Below are positions 1 through 8,240 of a stretch of 22,962 bases of DNA, in pieces; positions within the stretch are counted from its first letter, which is position 1, and each line of letters begins with the position of its first letter. A model generated the notes under the pieces. That model saw nothing but the letters and a program-made list of their open reading frames with translations. It was not told where the DNA came from and did no database searches. Where the stretch lies: contig JADNRX010000781.1 of assembly GCA_015501595.1 (NCBI GenBank), forward strand, positions 1-22,962. The letters run 5' to 3'. This DNA is from Hymenopellis radicata (taxonomy: Eukaryota > Basidiomycota > Agaricomycetes > Agaricales > Physalacriaceae). A program made the translations under genes and the position numbers.

Positions 1-10
1 AGCGGATAGC

Positions 11-1102
11 TAGTGAATAGCGCGGGTACGGGTTACCCGGTCCGGGTCCGGGGCGGGTGATGTGTCGGGTAGGGGTCGGGTGTCGGTCCGAGTACCCGTC
101 GGGAACCCGGCAACCCGTCTTAACCCGTGCTGGAGATCAACATGACAGTTTGGTGTGGCAATTACTTGCCCAGTGTCTGCTTACTATTCACCATATATTT
201 TCAGGGATTTTCTCAAATTTATTAGGGCTGAAACGAGCCCAACAACGTCCAGAAACGATGTTGCGGGTGAATTTCTGCGATCGCCGAGCTGGCCGAACGT
301 CCCGGCAATAGCCGGATAACGATCGGCCAGCTCTGATCTCTGTCTCCTGCCTCTTCCCACCACAGCACGACGTTAACGTCGTGCTCGTCGGCCCCAGAAC
401 TTTTTCTGGGGCTTGTCTGACTTGTTTTCTGTGTTCTCCTTCGCTTTTCCTGTGCGGTTTGGCTTTGCGCCGGCCGCTATGCCCTCGAATACGTTCTGGG
501 TGATTTCTGGTGCTCGTCTTCGCGACGGCACCATTTCTACGAGGATCCGGGACGCGTAAGCCCTCAGGACGAGGCTGCAACACTGTTGGAGGCCGCGGGC
601 GCGCTGGGAGCAGCCGGACTAGCTCCCGCCTCCGGTCTTTGGGCACGGTTGAAGTGCGCTCGACGACGCTCGTCTCTATGATGGCGCCTATTCGACACTG
701 ACTTGACGGCGCGTGAGGCGTCTGCTCTCTGGACGAGCAACGCGAACGTGTATGCCTCGCATCTCGGGTATGTTTCTTTTTATTCTATTTTACTCATTGT
801 TTACTACACCGTCATCGTTGACCGCTTCTCGCCACCGACATTATATCATTATACCTCCCTCCACCTCCCTTCACCTCCACTACCCACCGCTCTTTCGTCG
901 ACGGTATGCGGTTCGCTCTCTTGAGCTTTCCGCGCCGCGTCGAAACTAGCCAGCCAACGGGTATCGGGATATCCGTGCCCCGTCCAAGACCCGCGGGCAA
1001 AATAACGGGTAACCCGTACCCGCAGCGTCGGGTACGGGTATTGCAGCGGGTTCGGGGCGGGAGTGCTCACGAGCACCCGTACCCGACCCGCGCTATTCAC
1101 TA
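11..1102. mobile_element. Non-autonomous hAT-type DNA transposon (1,092 bp) with 8-bp target site duplication
   Basis: The two ends are inverted copies of TAGTGAATAGCGCGGGT (17 bp, perfect). The direct repeat CGGATAGC lies immediately outside, at 3-10 and 1103-1110. An 8-bp target duplication and terminal bases fitting the hAT pattern YARNG (TAGTG) are the family's signature. Both subterminal regions are dense in CGGGTACGGGT/ACCCGTACCCG motifs, which in hAT elements usually serve as transposase-binding sites (inference). There is no room for a full hAT transposase, so it would need a transposase supplied in trans. The perfect target duplication suggests a fairly recent insertion. An internal reading-frame fragment is listed separately. 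Confidence 0.85.
188..646 (-). pseudogene. Reading-frame fragment inside the hAT-type element, conserved in a second copy
   Basis: A minus-strand open stretch of about 152 codons within the transposon. Its middle part (RPEGLR, then AKTST, PERIRG, VLGPTSTT) aligns over about 65 residues with a plus-strand frame at 2916-3116. Differences include third-position changes (GGC/GGA, ATT/ATC, AAT/AAC) and one in-frame codon gain, which argues that the frame was once translated. The fragment is rich in K, R and E. No hAT catalytic motif or zinc finger is visible, so the protein is not identified. It could be an N-terminal piece of the parent element's transposase or a captured host exon. No start codon or splice sites could be fixed. 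Confidence 0.4.
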
Positions 1103-1170
1103 CGGATAGCACATACTCGATACATGCTACAGTTGAACTACTTCTGTTATAGCCGCTCAGCCGCTTGCAG

Positions 1171-1296
1171 GTGTTCATGGCACTGGCGGATGTCGATATC
1201 GTGGCGTGTAAGCAATTTGCTGGAGAACATCGTGATTTTACGCGTAAACACCATTCGCAGAGTGAAGGAAGTCAAGATACTATCATACAGTTATAA
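1171..1296 (+). CDS. Possible terminal exon of an unidentified host gene
   Basis: After a CTTGCAG that could be a 3' splice site (ending at 1170), 41 codons stay open to a TAA at 1294-1296, beginning VFMALADVDIV and ending SQDTIIQL. An A/T-rich stretch with ATAAA-like sequence follows. The reading frame is blocked by a stop just upstream of the splice site, as expected for an intron. The hAT-type element ends only about 70 bp upstream, so any upstream exon would lie beyond the insertion and outside the window. The product is not recognised. The short length keeps this call weak. Confidence 0.3.
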   Translation: MFMALADVDIVACKQFAGEHRDFTRKHHSQSEGSQDTIIQL

Positions 1297-1800
1297 AATC
1301 ATAGATAAAGAAAGCCTGAGCGGTTTGCTGCACGTGCGAAGATGGACGTCGCATGCCAAGAAGACAAGACGAGGCGACGCGGCATCTGGTCCGGATATCA
1401 CATTTGGGTGAAGACGCGGTGCGCTTTGATGCATGGTACGCGACACGTTTGTACGAGCTTATGATATAGTTATTCATTTGAGACAACATTCTACGGCCGT
1501 AATCCGCCACGGGCCGTGACGTGGATTCCGTCTACTGTACGTGCCCGTGCCCATAAGTGTCCAGCACAAGCCGCCGACATTCACTGGTGTAAGATGCGTG
1601 TTACGGATACGGTGGGCATCCCTAGACCCGTGTCATCGTAGCCGTCGTCGTAAGACGTCAATAAGCACTAATCGGCTTGCTGGTCAATGTTTGCGTATAA
1701 CGGCGTCGACACAATGTGACACGACGAGGTTAGAACTTAGTGGTCACGCCGCCTTAGGTATGTAGAATATGGCTGAAAGGTTCTTGGATTCCGACAATTC
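1297..1800. other. Stretch without recognisable genes
   Basis: Mixed-composition sequence with only short shadow ORFs on both strands. I see no splice-like signals linked to a convincing frame, no repeats and no RNA gene. Confidence 0.5.
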
Positions 1801-1808
1801 TAGCTATA

Positions 1809-2261
1809 TAGGGTTGCGCAGGATACCTCGAATATCGCGCCGTTTGATATTTAACCGGTAATAACTTCGGTTAATAACCGGGTTATTAACACCCCCGCCG
1901 AGAGGTAAGTTTTGGGCGGTTATTAACCTATCACATGATGCAGTCATGTGAGCAGGCGGGGCGCGTCGGGGCGGGATCGGTGAGGAGGAGAGTGATTTGT
2001 AGGGTAGAGGATGGGCAATAAGCCACTAAACCTCATAGATTCATCAGAGGATAAGTAGAACTCAAATTAGATGATTTTGAAGCGACTGGACAGGTTTCTG
2101 AGGGCCTGAGAAGAACATTTTGCTTCGGACCGGAAAAATACGCCACATTGCATCACGTGCGCAGTTAATAACGGTTACTAACAATTAATAACACACCCCA
2201 AAATGAGGGTATATTCCGCCGAGGTTACTAACCGCCTCGGGGAATATACTGCGCAACTCTA
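1809..2261. mobile_element. Short hAT-type MITE (453 bp) with near-perfect 8-bp target duplication
   Basis: The termini are TAGGGTTGCGCAG on the left and TAGAGTTGCGCAG in reverse complement on the right (12 of 13 identical), both fitting the hAT YARNG start. The flanks are TAGCTATA (1801-1808) and TAGCGATA (2262-2269), 7 of 8 identical. Inside both ends are repeated GTTAATAAC/GTTATTAAC motifs of the subterminal kind. No coding potential. It is a different family from the element at 11-1102, because the ends and inner sequence do not match. Confidence 0.8.
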
Positions 2262-2295
2262 TAGCGATATTCTGAAAGGCTAAAGGCGAAGTTGC

Positions 2296-2301
2296 AAAAA
2301 A
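2296..2301 (-). terminator. Pol III oligo-T terminator of the tRNA-like gene
   Basis: Six T residues on the minus strand, starting 18 nt after the end of the tRNA-like sequence. This is the usual position and length of a Pol III stop. The neighbouring hAT-type MITE begins 35 bp further on, so the transcription unit is left intact. Confidence 0.6.
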
Positions 2302-2319
2302 TATCTAGTGAAGTGTTAC

Positions 2320-2401
2320 TACCTGCTGCAGGACTCGAACCTACATCCATCCAGGCGACTTAGTTAAGATCTGGTGCTCTTAGCAACTGAGCCAAGCAGG
2401 C
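2320..2401 (-). tRNA. tRNA-like gene, Lys(CUU)-like, with irregular anticodon arm or short intron
   Basis: Minus strand, 82 nt. The acceptor stem GCCTGCT/AGCAGGT pairs over 7 bp with one G-U, and the discriminator base is A. The D arm is GCTC/GAGC, the T arm GTAGG/CCTGC with loop TTCGAGT. The internal promoter boxes are good: A box TGGCTCAGTTG and B box GGTTCGAGTCC, and a T6 terminator follows. The anticodon region reads CCAGATCTTAA and then CTAAGTCGC before CCTGG. That is closest to tRNA-Lys(CUU) with an intron of about 9 nt, but the loop appears one base short and base 31 would not pair. It may be an intron-containing gene, a tRNA pseudogene, or the head of a tRNA-derived SINE. A covariance-model scan would decide. 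Confidence 0.55.
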
Positions 2402-2472
2402 TTATGGATACACCAGGCTCACAGGCTTACAGCCCAACAACTTGGAGTGTTTCAAACAAGAAAATAATTGCC

Positions 2473-3139
2473 AAGTGAAAAGCCCTGCGGTGGTTCGGAG
2501 ACCCGTACCCGAACGTGCTGAGTGCGCACACCCGCCTCACGGGTACGGGTCAGCTGCACAAAGGCGCCACACTCGTAGGATGGTTTCATGCCCGTTGGCG
2601 GCCCCCCAGCAATTGCGCGGGGGCTACCAGCGTGCATGAGCTGAGCTGATGTGAGTGTGACGTTGAGGTGGGTAAGGAAAGAGGGGGGGAGAGGACGGCG
2701 CGGGCGAGGAAGGCGTGAGGTGACGACAGTGCAGGGTTAGGGCTGATGAGCGTGTGTAATGAGCGTAGTGTACGCCGATGTGGCCGTCAGAACGTATAAG
2801 AGAAGAGCCAGGAGAATGTACCTTTGTGGCCGGGATGGCGTAAAATCCACCACAAATACGTGGCGCGGGGGCCAATCCGGGGGCTTCAAGCCCATGCACG
2901 CGCTGCAGGTAGCAGGTGTCTCGTCCTGAGGGATTACGCGGGGCGAATCCGTGTAGAAACTGTGTCATCGTGAAGACGAGCACCGCAACCCCGGAACGTA
3001 TCCGAGGGCGCGACGGCGAGCATAGAGCCAAAGAGGGCCAAGAAAGCGAAGCAGAACAAAGAGAAGAAGCTAGACAAGTCCCAGAACAAATTCTGGGGCT
3101 GACGAGCACGACGTAGACGTGGTGCTGTGATGGGTGGGA
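2473..3139 (-). mobile_element. Diverged, inverted relative of the hAT-type element at 11-1102
   Basis: On the minus strand the stretch at about 2880-3125 aligns with 350-600 of the first element. Shared landmarks are the GACGAGCACGACGT motif, CCCCAGAA followed by TTCTGGG, a K/E-rich segment and CCTCAGGACGAG. Near 2494-2550 it also carries the ACCCGTACCCG/CGGGTACGGG subterminal motifs. A left end resembling the first element's terminus (AAGTGAAAAGC against TAGTGAATAGC) lies near 2473, but I found no matching right end and no target duplication. Homology stops where another inverted-repeat element starts near 3140. It is therefore an old, probably truncated copy. Confidence 0.55.
2916..3116 (+). 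pseudogene. Second copy of the element-encoded K/E-rich reading frame
   Basis: A plus-strand open frame of about 66 codons that includes RPEGLRG, IVKTSTATPERIRG and VPEQILGLTSTT and ends at TAG (3114-3116). It matches the minus-strand frame at 188-646 in the first hAT-type element over nearly its whole length. Upstream, the matching frame in this copy is closed by a stop, so it is only a fragment. Function unknown. The residues KTST, PERIRG and TSTT are the best-kept positions between the two copies. Confidence 0.4.
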
Positions 3140-3520
3140 GAAAATTAGAAGCTGTTACGTGTTATGCGAGACCTCAGGTCTTCACTCACGCGGCGCCGTT
3201 ACATGTTATGTGAAGACATGGTCGTGTTAGTACAGTAGATCTAAGGTTGTAAGCTGGTATAAAAGTTGTCGTAGGTCGTTACAGTAGGATGTTAGTACTG
3301 GTCCAAATCAGCAACCAATACTGTATAATTTCAAGCAGATGTTCGCTGGTTGTGATGCTTTATGCAATAAACTTATATCAACTTACTTCATTCACAGGAG
3401 TTTGATAAATAAAAGCTCCGATTTACTGTACTAACACGACTGTTAGTTCACATGATGTGTCACAGGGCGCCGTGAACTGAAACTATTTGATTTGCATAAC
3501 ACATAACAACTCAAATTTTC
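3140..3520. mobile_element. Long-TIR MITE-like element (about 380 bp), family unassigned
   Basis: The left arm (3140 to about 3245) and the reverse complement of the right arm (about 3415-3520) share GAAAATT, TGTTAYGTGTTATGC, CACGGCGCC-like and CGTGTTAGTACAGTARATC blocks in the same order and spacing. This gives an inverted repeat of about 90-100 bp at roughly 70% identity. The middle is A/T-rich and non-coding. The flanks GTGGGA and GTGGGG could be a worn target duplication, but I cannot fix the exact ends. It may have inserted into the diverged hAT-type copy next door. Confidence 0.55.
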
Positions 3521-4329
3521 GTGGGGATTGTCCAGCTTGTCAACAATGTGTTTTGAGCACATATTGGTGATCAGTTATTCTGTTCCTACACCACCACTGC
3601 ACGCGCGCCGCTCCTGGTCTATCTTGGGATGTAGGCGCCTCGGGCTGACATGTTTGAGCCATAATGAACGGCAAGCGACCTTTTGGCACGTCGAGCGACG
3701 AGTCACGACAATATATGCCCATTTTCCATCAATACACATTGGCCTGAACTATGTAGAAATACACATGGTTTCCTCATCCTGGAGGCTGAAGCGAGTGTGA
3801 ACGGCGGCCTGCCAATGCGGATCATCTGGCTTTCGGTAGTCGCACCTAGGTGGGCTGATGTGTTATGCAAGGGCATAAGTTCAGTTCGAACACCCGCATA
3901 ATGTGTTATTCAAACATAGGGTCAAAAGTATACAGTACAAATAGTTTGAGAATTACTAGCACATACTCATACTTTGAGACGCTGCAAAATTACTGCTCCC
4001 ACCCCGCGGCCAGAAGCCCTTCCAAAACATAAGTTATGTTGGCCACCACTTCATGCCATTGTCTCCCCAGGGTGTCTGCACGATTTGTCAGTGTATGGTG
4101 TTTGTATGGTGTCAGCTCTACTAATGAAGATATGCAATTACGGAAGTGACACCATCTCATCCCACTCAGGTCAATTGGGGTGATGCTCCTCAGCCATTGG
4201 GCCGTCCAACACCTCCACTTCCCTTCAATCAGGCTGCATAAGCATGTAACATAGCCAAATGTTGATGGCAAACTTTGTGAGAGTGTTACAGGTGATGATG
4301 ATAGGTTTAACGGAGTGTAAGTGAAAAGC
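3521..4329. other. Gene-poor spacer with one possible minus-strand ORF (3990-4397)
   Basis: The only frame of note is a minus-strand open stretch of about 135 codons (3990-4397). Its 3' part reads like protein (WHEVVANITYVLEGLLAAGWEQ region) and its 5' part runs into the 21-bp minisatellite, so any real exon would be the 3' section only. I recognise no family. A TGTGTTATGCAA motif at 3859-3870 resembles the ends of the element at 3140-3520 but has no partner. Confidence 0.3.
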
Positions 4330-4671
4330 CATTCCGCATTGTGCCAGGCGAATTCTGCAAGAGGGTGAGTTGCATTCTGGCAAGGTGAATGCTGCAAGAG
4401 GGCAGGGTGTGGCTTGATCGATCAGCCCTCTCCGCAAGATGCTGAGGCCCTCTCTCCGAGATGGAAGATGCTGAGGCCCTCTCTGCGAGATGGAAGATGG
4501 CGGGGCGCATGCCGCAAGATGATGAGGCGCATTCCGCAAGGTGGCGGGGCCTGCTCCCTCGATCGATTGGCACATTCCGCATGAGGGTGAGTCGCATTCC
4601 AGCGAGGCGCATGCTGCAAGAGGGCGGGGCACAGCTCGATCGATCGGCCCTCTCCCCAAGATTGATAAGAT

Positions 4672-4793
4672 CAACATCTGTCGTTCTATGATGTTAATTT
4701 GGAGCAGCTCCATATGTGCTAGTATGAGACAAATTGTTGGAGTCTCCGGTGCCTGGCAAAACCTCCACCGGAGATTATTGATATTTGTGCATG
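4672..4793 (+). repeat. Dispersed segment, copy A (also at 6348-6553)
   Basis: Contains GTTAATTTNGAGCAGCTCCAT, GTGCTAGTATGAGACAAATTGTTG and the AAAACCTCCACCGGAGA block. Near-identical sequence recurs at about 6440-6553, and a shorter, more diverged match at 8387-8455 and 11098-11166. In this copy CTCCGGTG and CACCGGAG can pair as an 8-bp stem. It links the 21-bp block with the duplicated segment downstream and is non-coding as far as I can see. Confidence 0.6.
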
Positions 4794-5040
4794 CCGCAAG
4801 AGGGCAGAACATGCTCCGCAAGATGGCGGGGCCTGCTCCCCTTGATCGATTGATGCATTCCGCAAGTGGGCAGATCGGATTGATCAACACATTTTGCAAG
4901 GTGGTGGGGCCCATTCCGGCGAGGCGCATGCTGCAAGATGGCGGAACTCGTGGCACTCAATTGATTGATCCATTTCGCACGAGGGCAAGTTGCATTCCGG
5001 CGAGGCCCATTCCGCAAGAGGGCGGGGCCCATTCCGCAAG

Positions 5041-5142
5041 ATGATGCAATGTAACCTTTAGATATAACTCTTTAAAGAGATCCATGCTCCTGGATCCCAG
5101 TACCGCTTCAAACATCTGCAGCGGCTGGAAGTTCGTCAATCC
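5041..5142 (-). repeat. 102-bp module, copy 1 of 3
   Basis: First of three nearly identical 102-bp segments (others at 5695-5796 and 7013-7114). It contains the palindrome CTCTTTAAAGAG and GATCCA/TGGATC arms, and ends at CAATCC. On the minus strand all three keep one open frame (TNFQPLQMFEAV, then SMDLFKELYLKV) that reads into the 21-bp repeats. After CAATCC the three copies diverge abruptly, so this is the edge of a mobile or duplicated unit. Confidence 0.7.
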
Positions 5143-5323
5143 ATTGGGTGACATGCAGCGGGACCTGGGTCATTGGCGCAGATGAAACTTGAGGTGAATG
5201 CTCAAGCGGACAAGGATGACATTTTTGACTATGTGATCGATACATTCCGCATGAGGGTGAGTCGCAATCCAGGTGAGGTGCATGCCGCAAGATGGTGGGG
5301 CCCATGCTGCAAGATGGTGGGGC

Positions 5324-5341
5324 GGGGGGGGGGGGGGGGGG
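5324..5341 (+). repeat. Poly-G tract (18 G)
   Basis: An uninterrupted run of 18 G inside the 21-bp block. It is prone to replication slippage and sequencing error, and could form G-quadruplex structure. The length given in any assembly should be treated as approximate. Confidence 0.9.
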
Positions 5342-5404
5342 AGTGTGTGGCTTGATCAATCGGCCCTCTCCGCAAGATGCTGAGGCCCTCTCTCTGAGAT
5401 CGAA

Positions 5405-5796
5405 GATGGCGGGGCGCATGCCGCAAGGTGGCGGGGCCTGCTCCCTTGACCAATCGGCACATTCCGCATGAGGGTAAGTCACATTCCGGCAAGGTGCATG
5501 CCGCAAGAGGGCGGGGCGTGGCTTGAGTGATCGGCCCTTTCCGCAAGTTGCTGAGGCCCTCTCCGCAAGATGGAAGATGGTGGGGCCCATACCCGCGAGG
5601 CGCATGCCGCAAGATGGCGGAACTCGCTGCACTCAATTGATCGACACATTCCGCATGAGGGCAAGTTGCATTCCGGCGAGGCCCATTCTGCAAGATGATG
5701 CAATGTAACCTTTAGATATAACTCTTTAAAGAGATCCATGCTCCTGGATCTCAGTACCGCTTCAAACATCTGCAGCGGCTGGAAGTTCGTCAATCC
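5405..5796 (+). repeat. Higher-order direct repeat, copy 1 (partner 6723-7114)
   Basis: About 392 bp, collinear with 6723-7114 at a constant offset of 1,318 bp and only scattered substitutions. It includes 21-bp units and ends with the 102-bp module. The gapless match shows duplication of whole blocks on top of unit-level expansion. Confidence 0.8.
5695..5796 (-). repeat. 102-bp module, copy 2 of 3
   Basis: Offset 654 bp from copy 1. It carries the same minus-strand frame with a G-to-R change relative to copy 1. The sequence after CAATCC (from 5797) is unrelated to that after copies 1 and 3. Confidence 0.7.
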
Positions 5797-6722
5797 ATCG
5801 TGGTTTAGCCCCTCTTGCTTAGTGGCATGTCGATCAGAGTGGTCTATGAAGGCTTTCGAAGGACTGCTGAGGTGAGTTGCAGATGCAGTGTTGCTGTCTG
5901 AATTGTAAATTTAGAGAAGTGTTAGCCTTGCTGGACCGTGTACAAGTTTCTTGGAACAGCATCTGCAAGATGGCGGAACCCGCTCCGCAAGATGATGAGG
6001 CCCATTCCGCAAGATGACAAGGGCTGCTGCCCTTCATCGATCAACACATTCTGCAAAAGGGTGAGTCGCATTCCGGCAAGGTGCATGCCGGAAGAGGGCG
6101 AGATGTGGCTTGATCGATCGGCCCTCTCCGCAAGATGGATGATGGTGGGGCCCATTCCGGCGAGGTGCGTGCCCAAAATGGTGGGGCGCATCCTGCAAGA
6201 TGGCGGGGCGCATGCCGCAAGGTGGCGGGGCCTGCTCCCTTGACCGATCGGCACATTCCGCATGAGGGTAAGTCACATTTCGGCAAGGTGCATGCCGCAA
6301 GAGGGTGGGGTGTGGCTTGATCGATCAGCCCTCTCCGCAAGATCGATAATATCAACATCTGTCTACAATAGGCTGTACATTACCATCACCTCTGACCGAA
6401 ACAACAGTTCAGTGCTATCACGTCACAATCCAATGTTGATTTGTTCTATGGTGTTAATTTCGAGCAGCTCCATATGTGCTAGTATGAGACAAATTGTTGA
6501 AGTCCCCGCCGCCAGGCAAAACCTCCACCGGAGATCATTGATATTTGTGCATGCCGCAAGGTGGCAGGGCCTGCTGCCTCGATTGATCAGCACATTCCGC
6601 ATGAGGGTGAGTCACATTCCGGCAAGGTGCATGTCACAAGAGGGCGGTGTGTGGCTTGATCGATCGGCCCTCTCTGCAAGATGGATGAAGGTGGGGCCCA
6701 TTCCGGCGAGGTGCGTGCCCAA

Positions 6723-7114
6723 GATGGCGGGGCGCATGCTGCAAGGTGGCGGGGCCTGCTCCCTCGACCGATCGGCACATTCCGCATGAGGGTGAGTCGC
6801 ATTCCGGCAAGGTGCATGCCGCAAGAGGGCGGGGCGTGGCTTGAGTGATCGGCCCTTTCCGCAAGTTGCTGAGGCCCTCTCCGCAAGATGGAAGATGGTG
6901 GGGCCCATACCCGCGAGGCGCATGCCGCAAGATGGCGGAACTCGCTGCACTCAATTGATCGACACATTCCGCATGAGGGCAAGTTGCATTCCGGCGAGGC
7001 CCATTCTGCAAGATGATGCAATGTAACCTTTAGATATAACTCTTTAAAGAGATCCATGCTCCTAGATCCCGATACCGCTTTAAACATCTGCAGCGGCTGG
7101 AAGTTCGTCAATCC
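6723..7114 (+). repeat. Higher-order direct repeat, copy 2 (partner 5405-5796)
   Basis: Collinear partner of 5405-5796. Its right end at 7114 is also the left edge of the 1,939-bp duplicated segment, so two repeat systems abut here with no spacer. Confidence 0.8.
7013..7114 (-). repeat. 102-bp module, copy 3 of 3
   Basis: Offset 1,318 bp from copy 2, with E-to-K and L-to-S changes in the minus-strand frame. It ends exactly where the downstream 1,939-bp repeat starts. Confidence 0.7.
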
Positions 7115-8240
7115 TTTTTGGCGCTGTTCTCGGTTGTAGTGGCGAGCGAGTGTGAAATAATATGCCAACTTTTTGTTCATAGGTGGAGGGAAAGGAGAAG
7201 AACAATAAATTTTTGGCGCTAGTCTCGGATGTAGTGGCGAGCGAGAAGGAAAGAATGATAAGTTTTTGGAGGGCGACTTATGTATGTGTGTAGAGGTGGT
7301 CCTCCAGGTCTGCGGTGCAGTATATTGAGTTTTTCAAGAAAGGGTGATCTGAAAAGAGGCATATGAATAAGTGAGATGGATGCAATCAGTGTCTTTGATT
7401 GAGATCATTGAGCTCGCGCATAGGAGAGTGTCACGATAACTCGCTAATTGTAAGTTTCATCAAGGCGTCTTGGTGAAACATTTACAGTGTGTGCGCTCTG
7501 AAGGGTTCTTGAAAAGATGAAAGAGTTGGCAGGTTAAGTTTGGGTTCGAGTCTGCTAATCACGTGTGATGGTTAGGTGGCGGGTTAGGGTGAGGAAAGCA
7601 TATTGAATTTAATGGTGCGTACATAGGGTGCATAGAGTTACATATTGTATTCAAGTAAAGTGAAGAGGAAAAGGAGAAGAATGATAAATTTTTGGCGCTG
7701 GTCTCGGATGTAGTGGCGAGCGAGTGTGCGATGAAGGGAGGAATGGTAAGTTTTGGTCATAGGTGGAGGGAAAGGAGAAGAACGATAAATTTTTGGCGCT
7801 GGTCTCGGATGTAGTGGCGAGCGAGTGTGTGAGAAAGGAAACAATGGAAACTTTTTGGTGCTGTTCACGACTATCGTTTATAGAATGAATGGCGGCATGC
7901 GTATGATAAGTAGTAATGCAATTGTCATCCATTGCCTCACACTTTGAGCAGAAGAAGGATAAATTTTTGGCGCTGTTCTCGGTTGTAGTGGCGAGCGAGT
8001 GTGAAATAATATGCCAACTTTTTGTTCATAGGTGGAGAAAAAGGAGAAGAACAATAAATTTTTGGCGCTGGTCTCGGATGTAGGGGCGAGCGAGTGTGAA
8101 ATATGTCAACTTTTTATTAGAGGAAAAGGAGAAGAACAATAAATTTTTGGCGCTGGTCTCGGATGTAGTGGCGAGCGAGTGTGAAATATGTCAACTTTTT
8201 GTTTATAGGTGGAGGAAAAGAAGAAGAATAATAAAAGTCA
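7115..8240 (+). repeat. ~92-bp dispersed/tandem motif family (first cluster)
   Basis: The motif runs from TTTTTGGCGCTGGTCTCGG through ATGTAGTGGCGAGCGAGTGTG, then a CAACTTTTTGTT-containing part and GGAGAAGAACAATAAA. GGCGCT anchors lie at 7120, 7215, 7694, 7795, 7969, 8064 and 8149; another diverged copy is at 9637, and the cluster repeats at +2,711. Spacing is near 85-100 bp where copies are adjacent. Minus-strand frames give repeated RSPLHPRPAPKI peptides that look like by-products. Confidence 0.75.
7441..7650 (+). repeat. Diverged internal repeat (partner 8500-8735)
   Basis: Both segments share TGATGAAACATTTA-like sequence, GTGTGCGCTCTGNAGGGTTC, TTGAAAAGATGAAAGAGTTG, GGGTTAGGGTGAGGAAAG-like sequence and GTTACATATTGT in the same order. 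They are clearly related but more diverged than the two halves of the large duplication, so this doubling is older. Non-coding. Confidence 0.6.

Larger units (their letters stand above)
4330..7114. repeat. Degenerate 21-bp minisatellite block with higher-order duplications
   Basis: Variants of a 21-bp unit whose core is CCGCAAGATGGCGGGGC (also as CCGCATGAGGGTGAGTC and CCGGCAAGGTGCATG) fill most of this block, interrupted by unique-looking inserts. Because 21 is a multiple of three, frames stay open for up to about 240 codons on the minus strand (7-residue periodic peptides such as LAACAPPSCGM) and about 175 on the plus strand. These ORFs are repeat by-products on both strands and I do not call them genes. 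Larger units within the block are also duplicated, for example 5405-5796 and 6723-7114. Confidence 0.8.

Noticed and set aside
3859..3870. Third arm of the element at 3140-3520 (TGTGTTATGCAA)
   Set aside because: Only a 12-bp match with no extended arm or partner.
4440..7000. YY1-type AAGATGGCGG sites in the minisatellite
   Set aside because: The resemblance is to an animal factor's motif. The motif is part of the repeat unit and nothing supports a regulatory role here.
4225..7180. Long minus-strand ORFs (up to 243 codons) as repeat-protein genes
   Set aside because: Frames are open on both strands because the unit is 21 bp long. Most lack a proper ATG and none has a recognisable domain.
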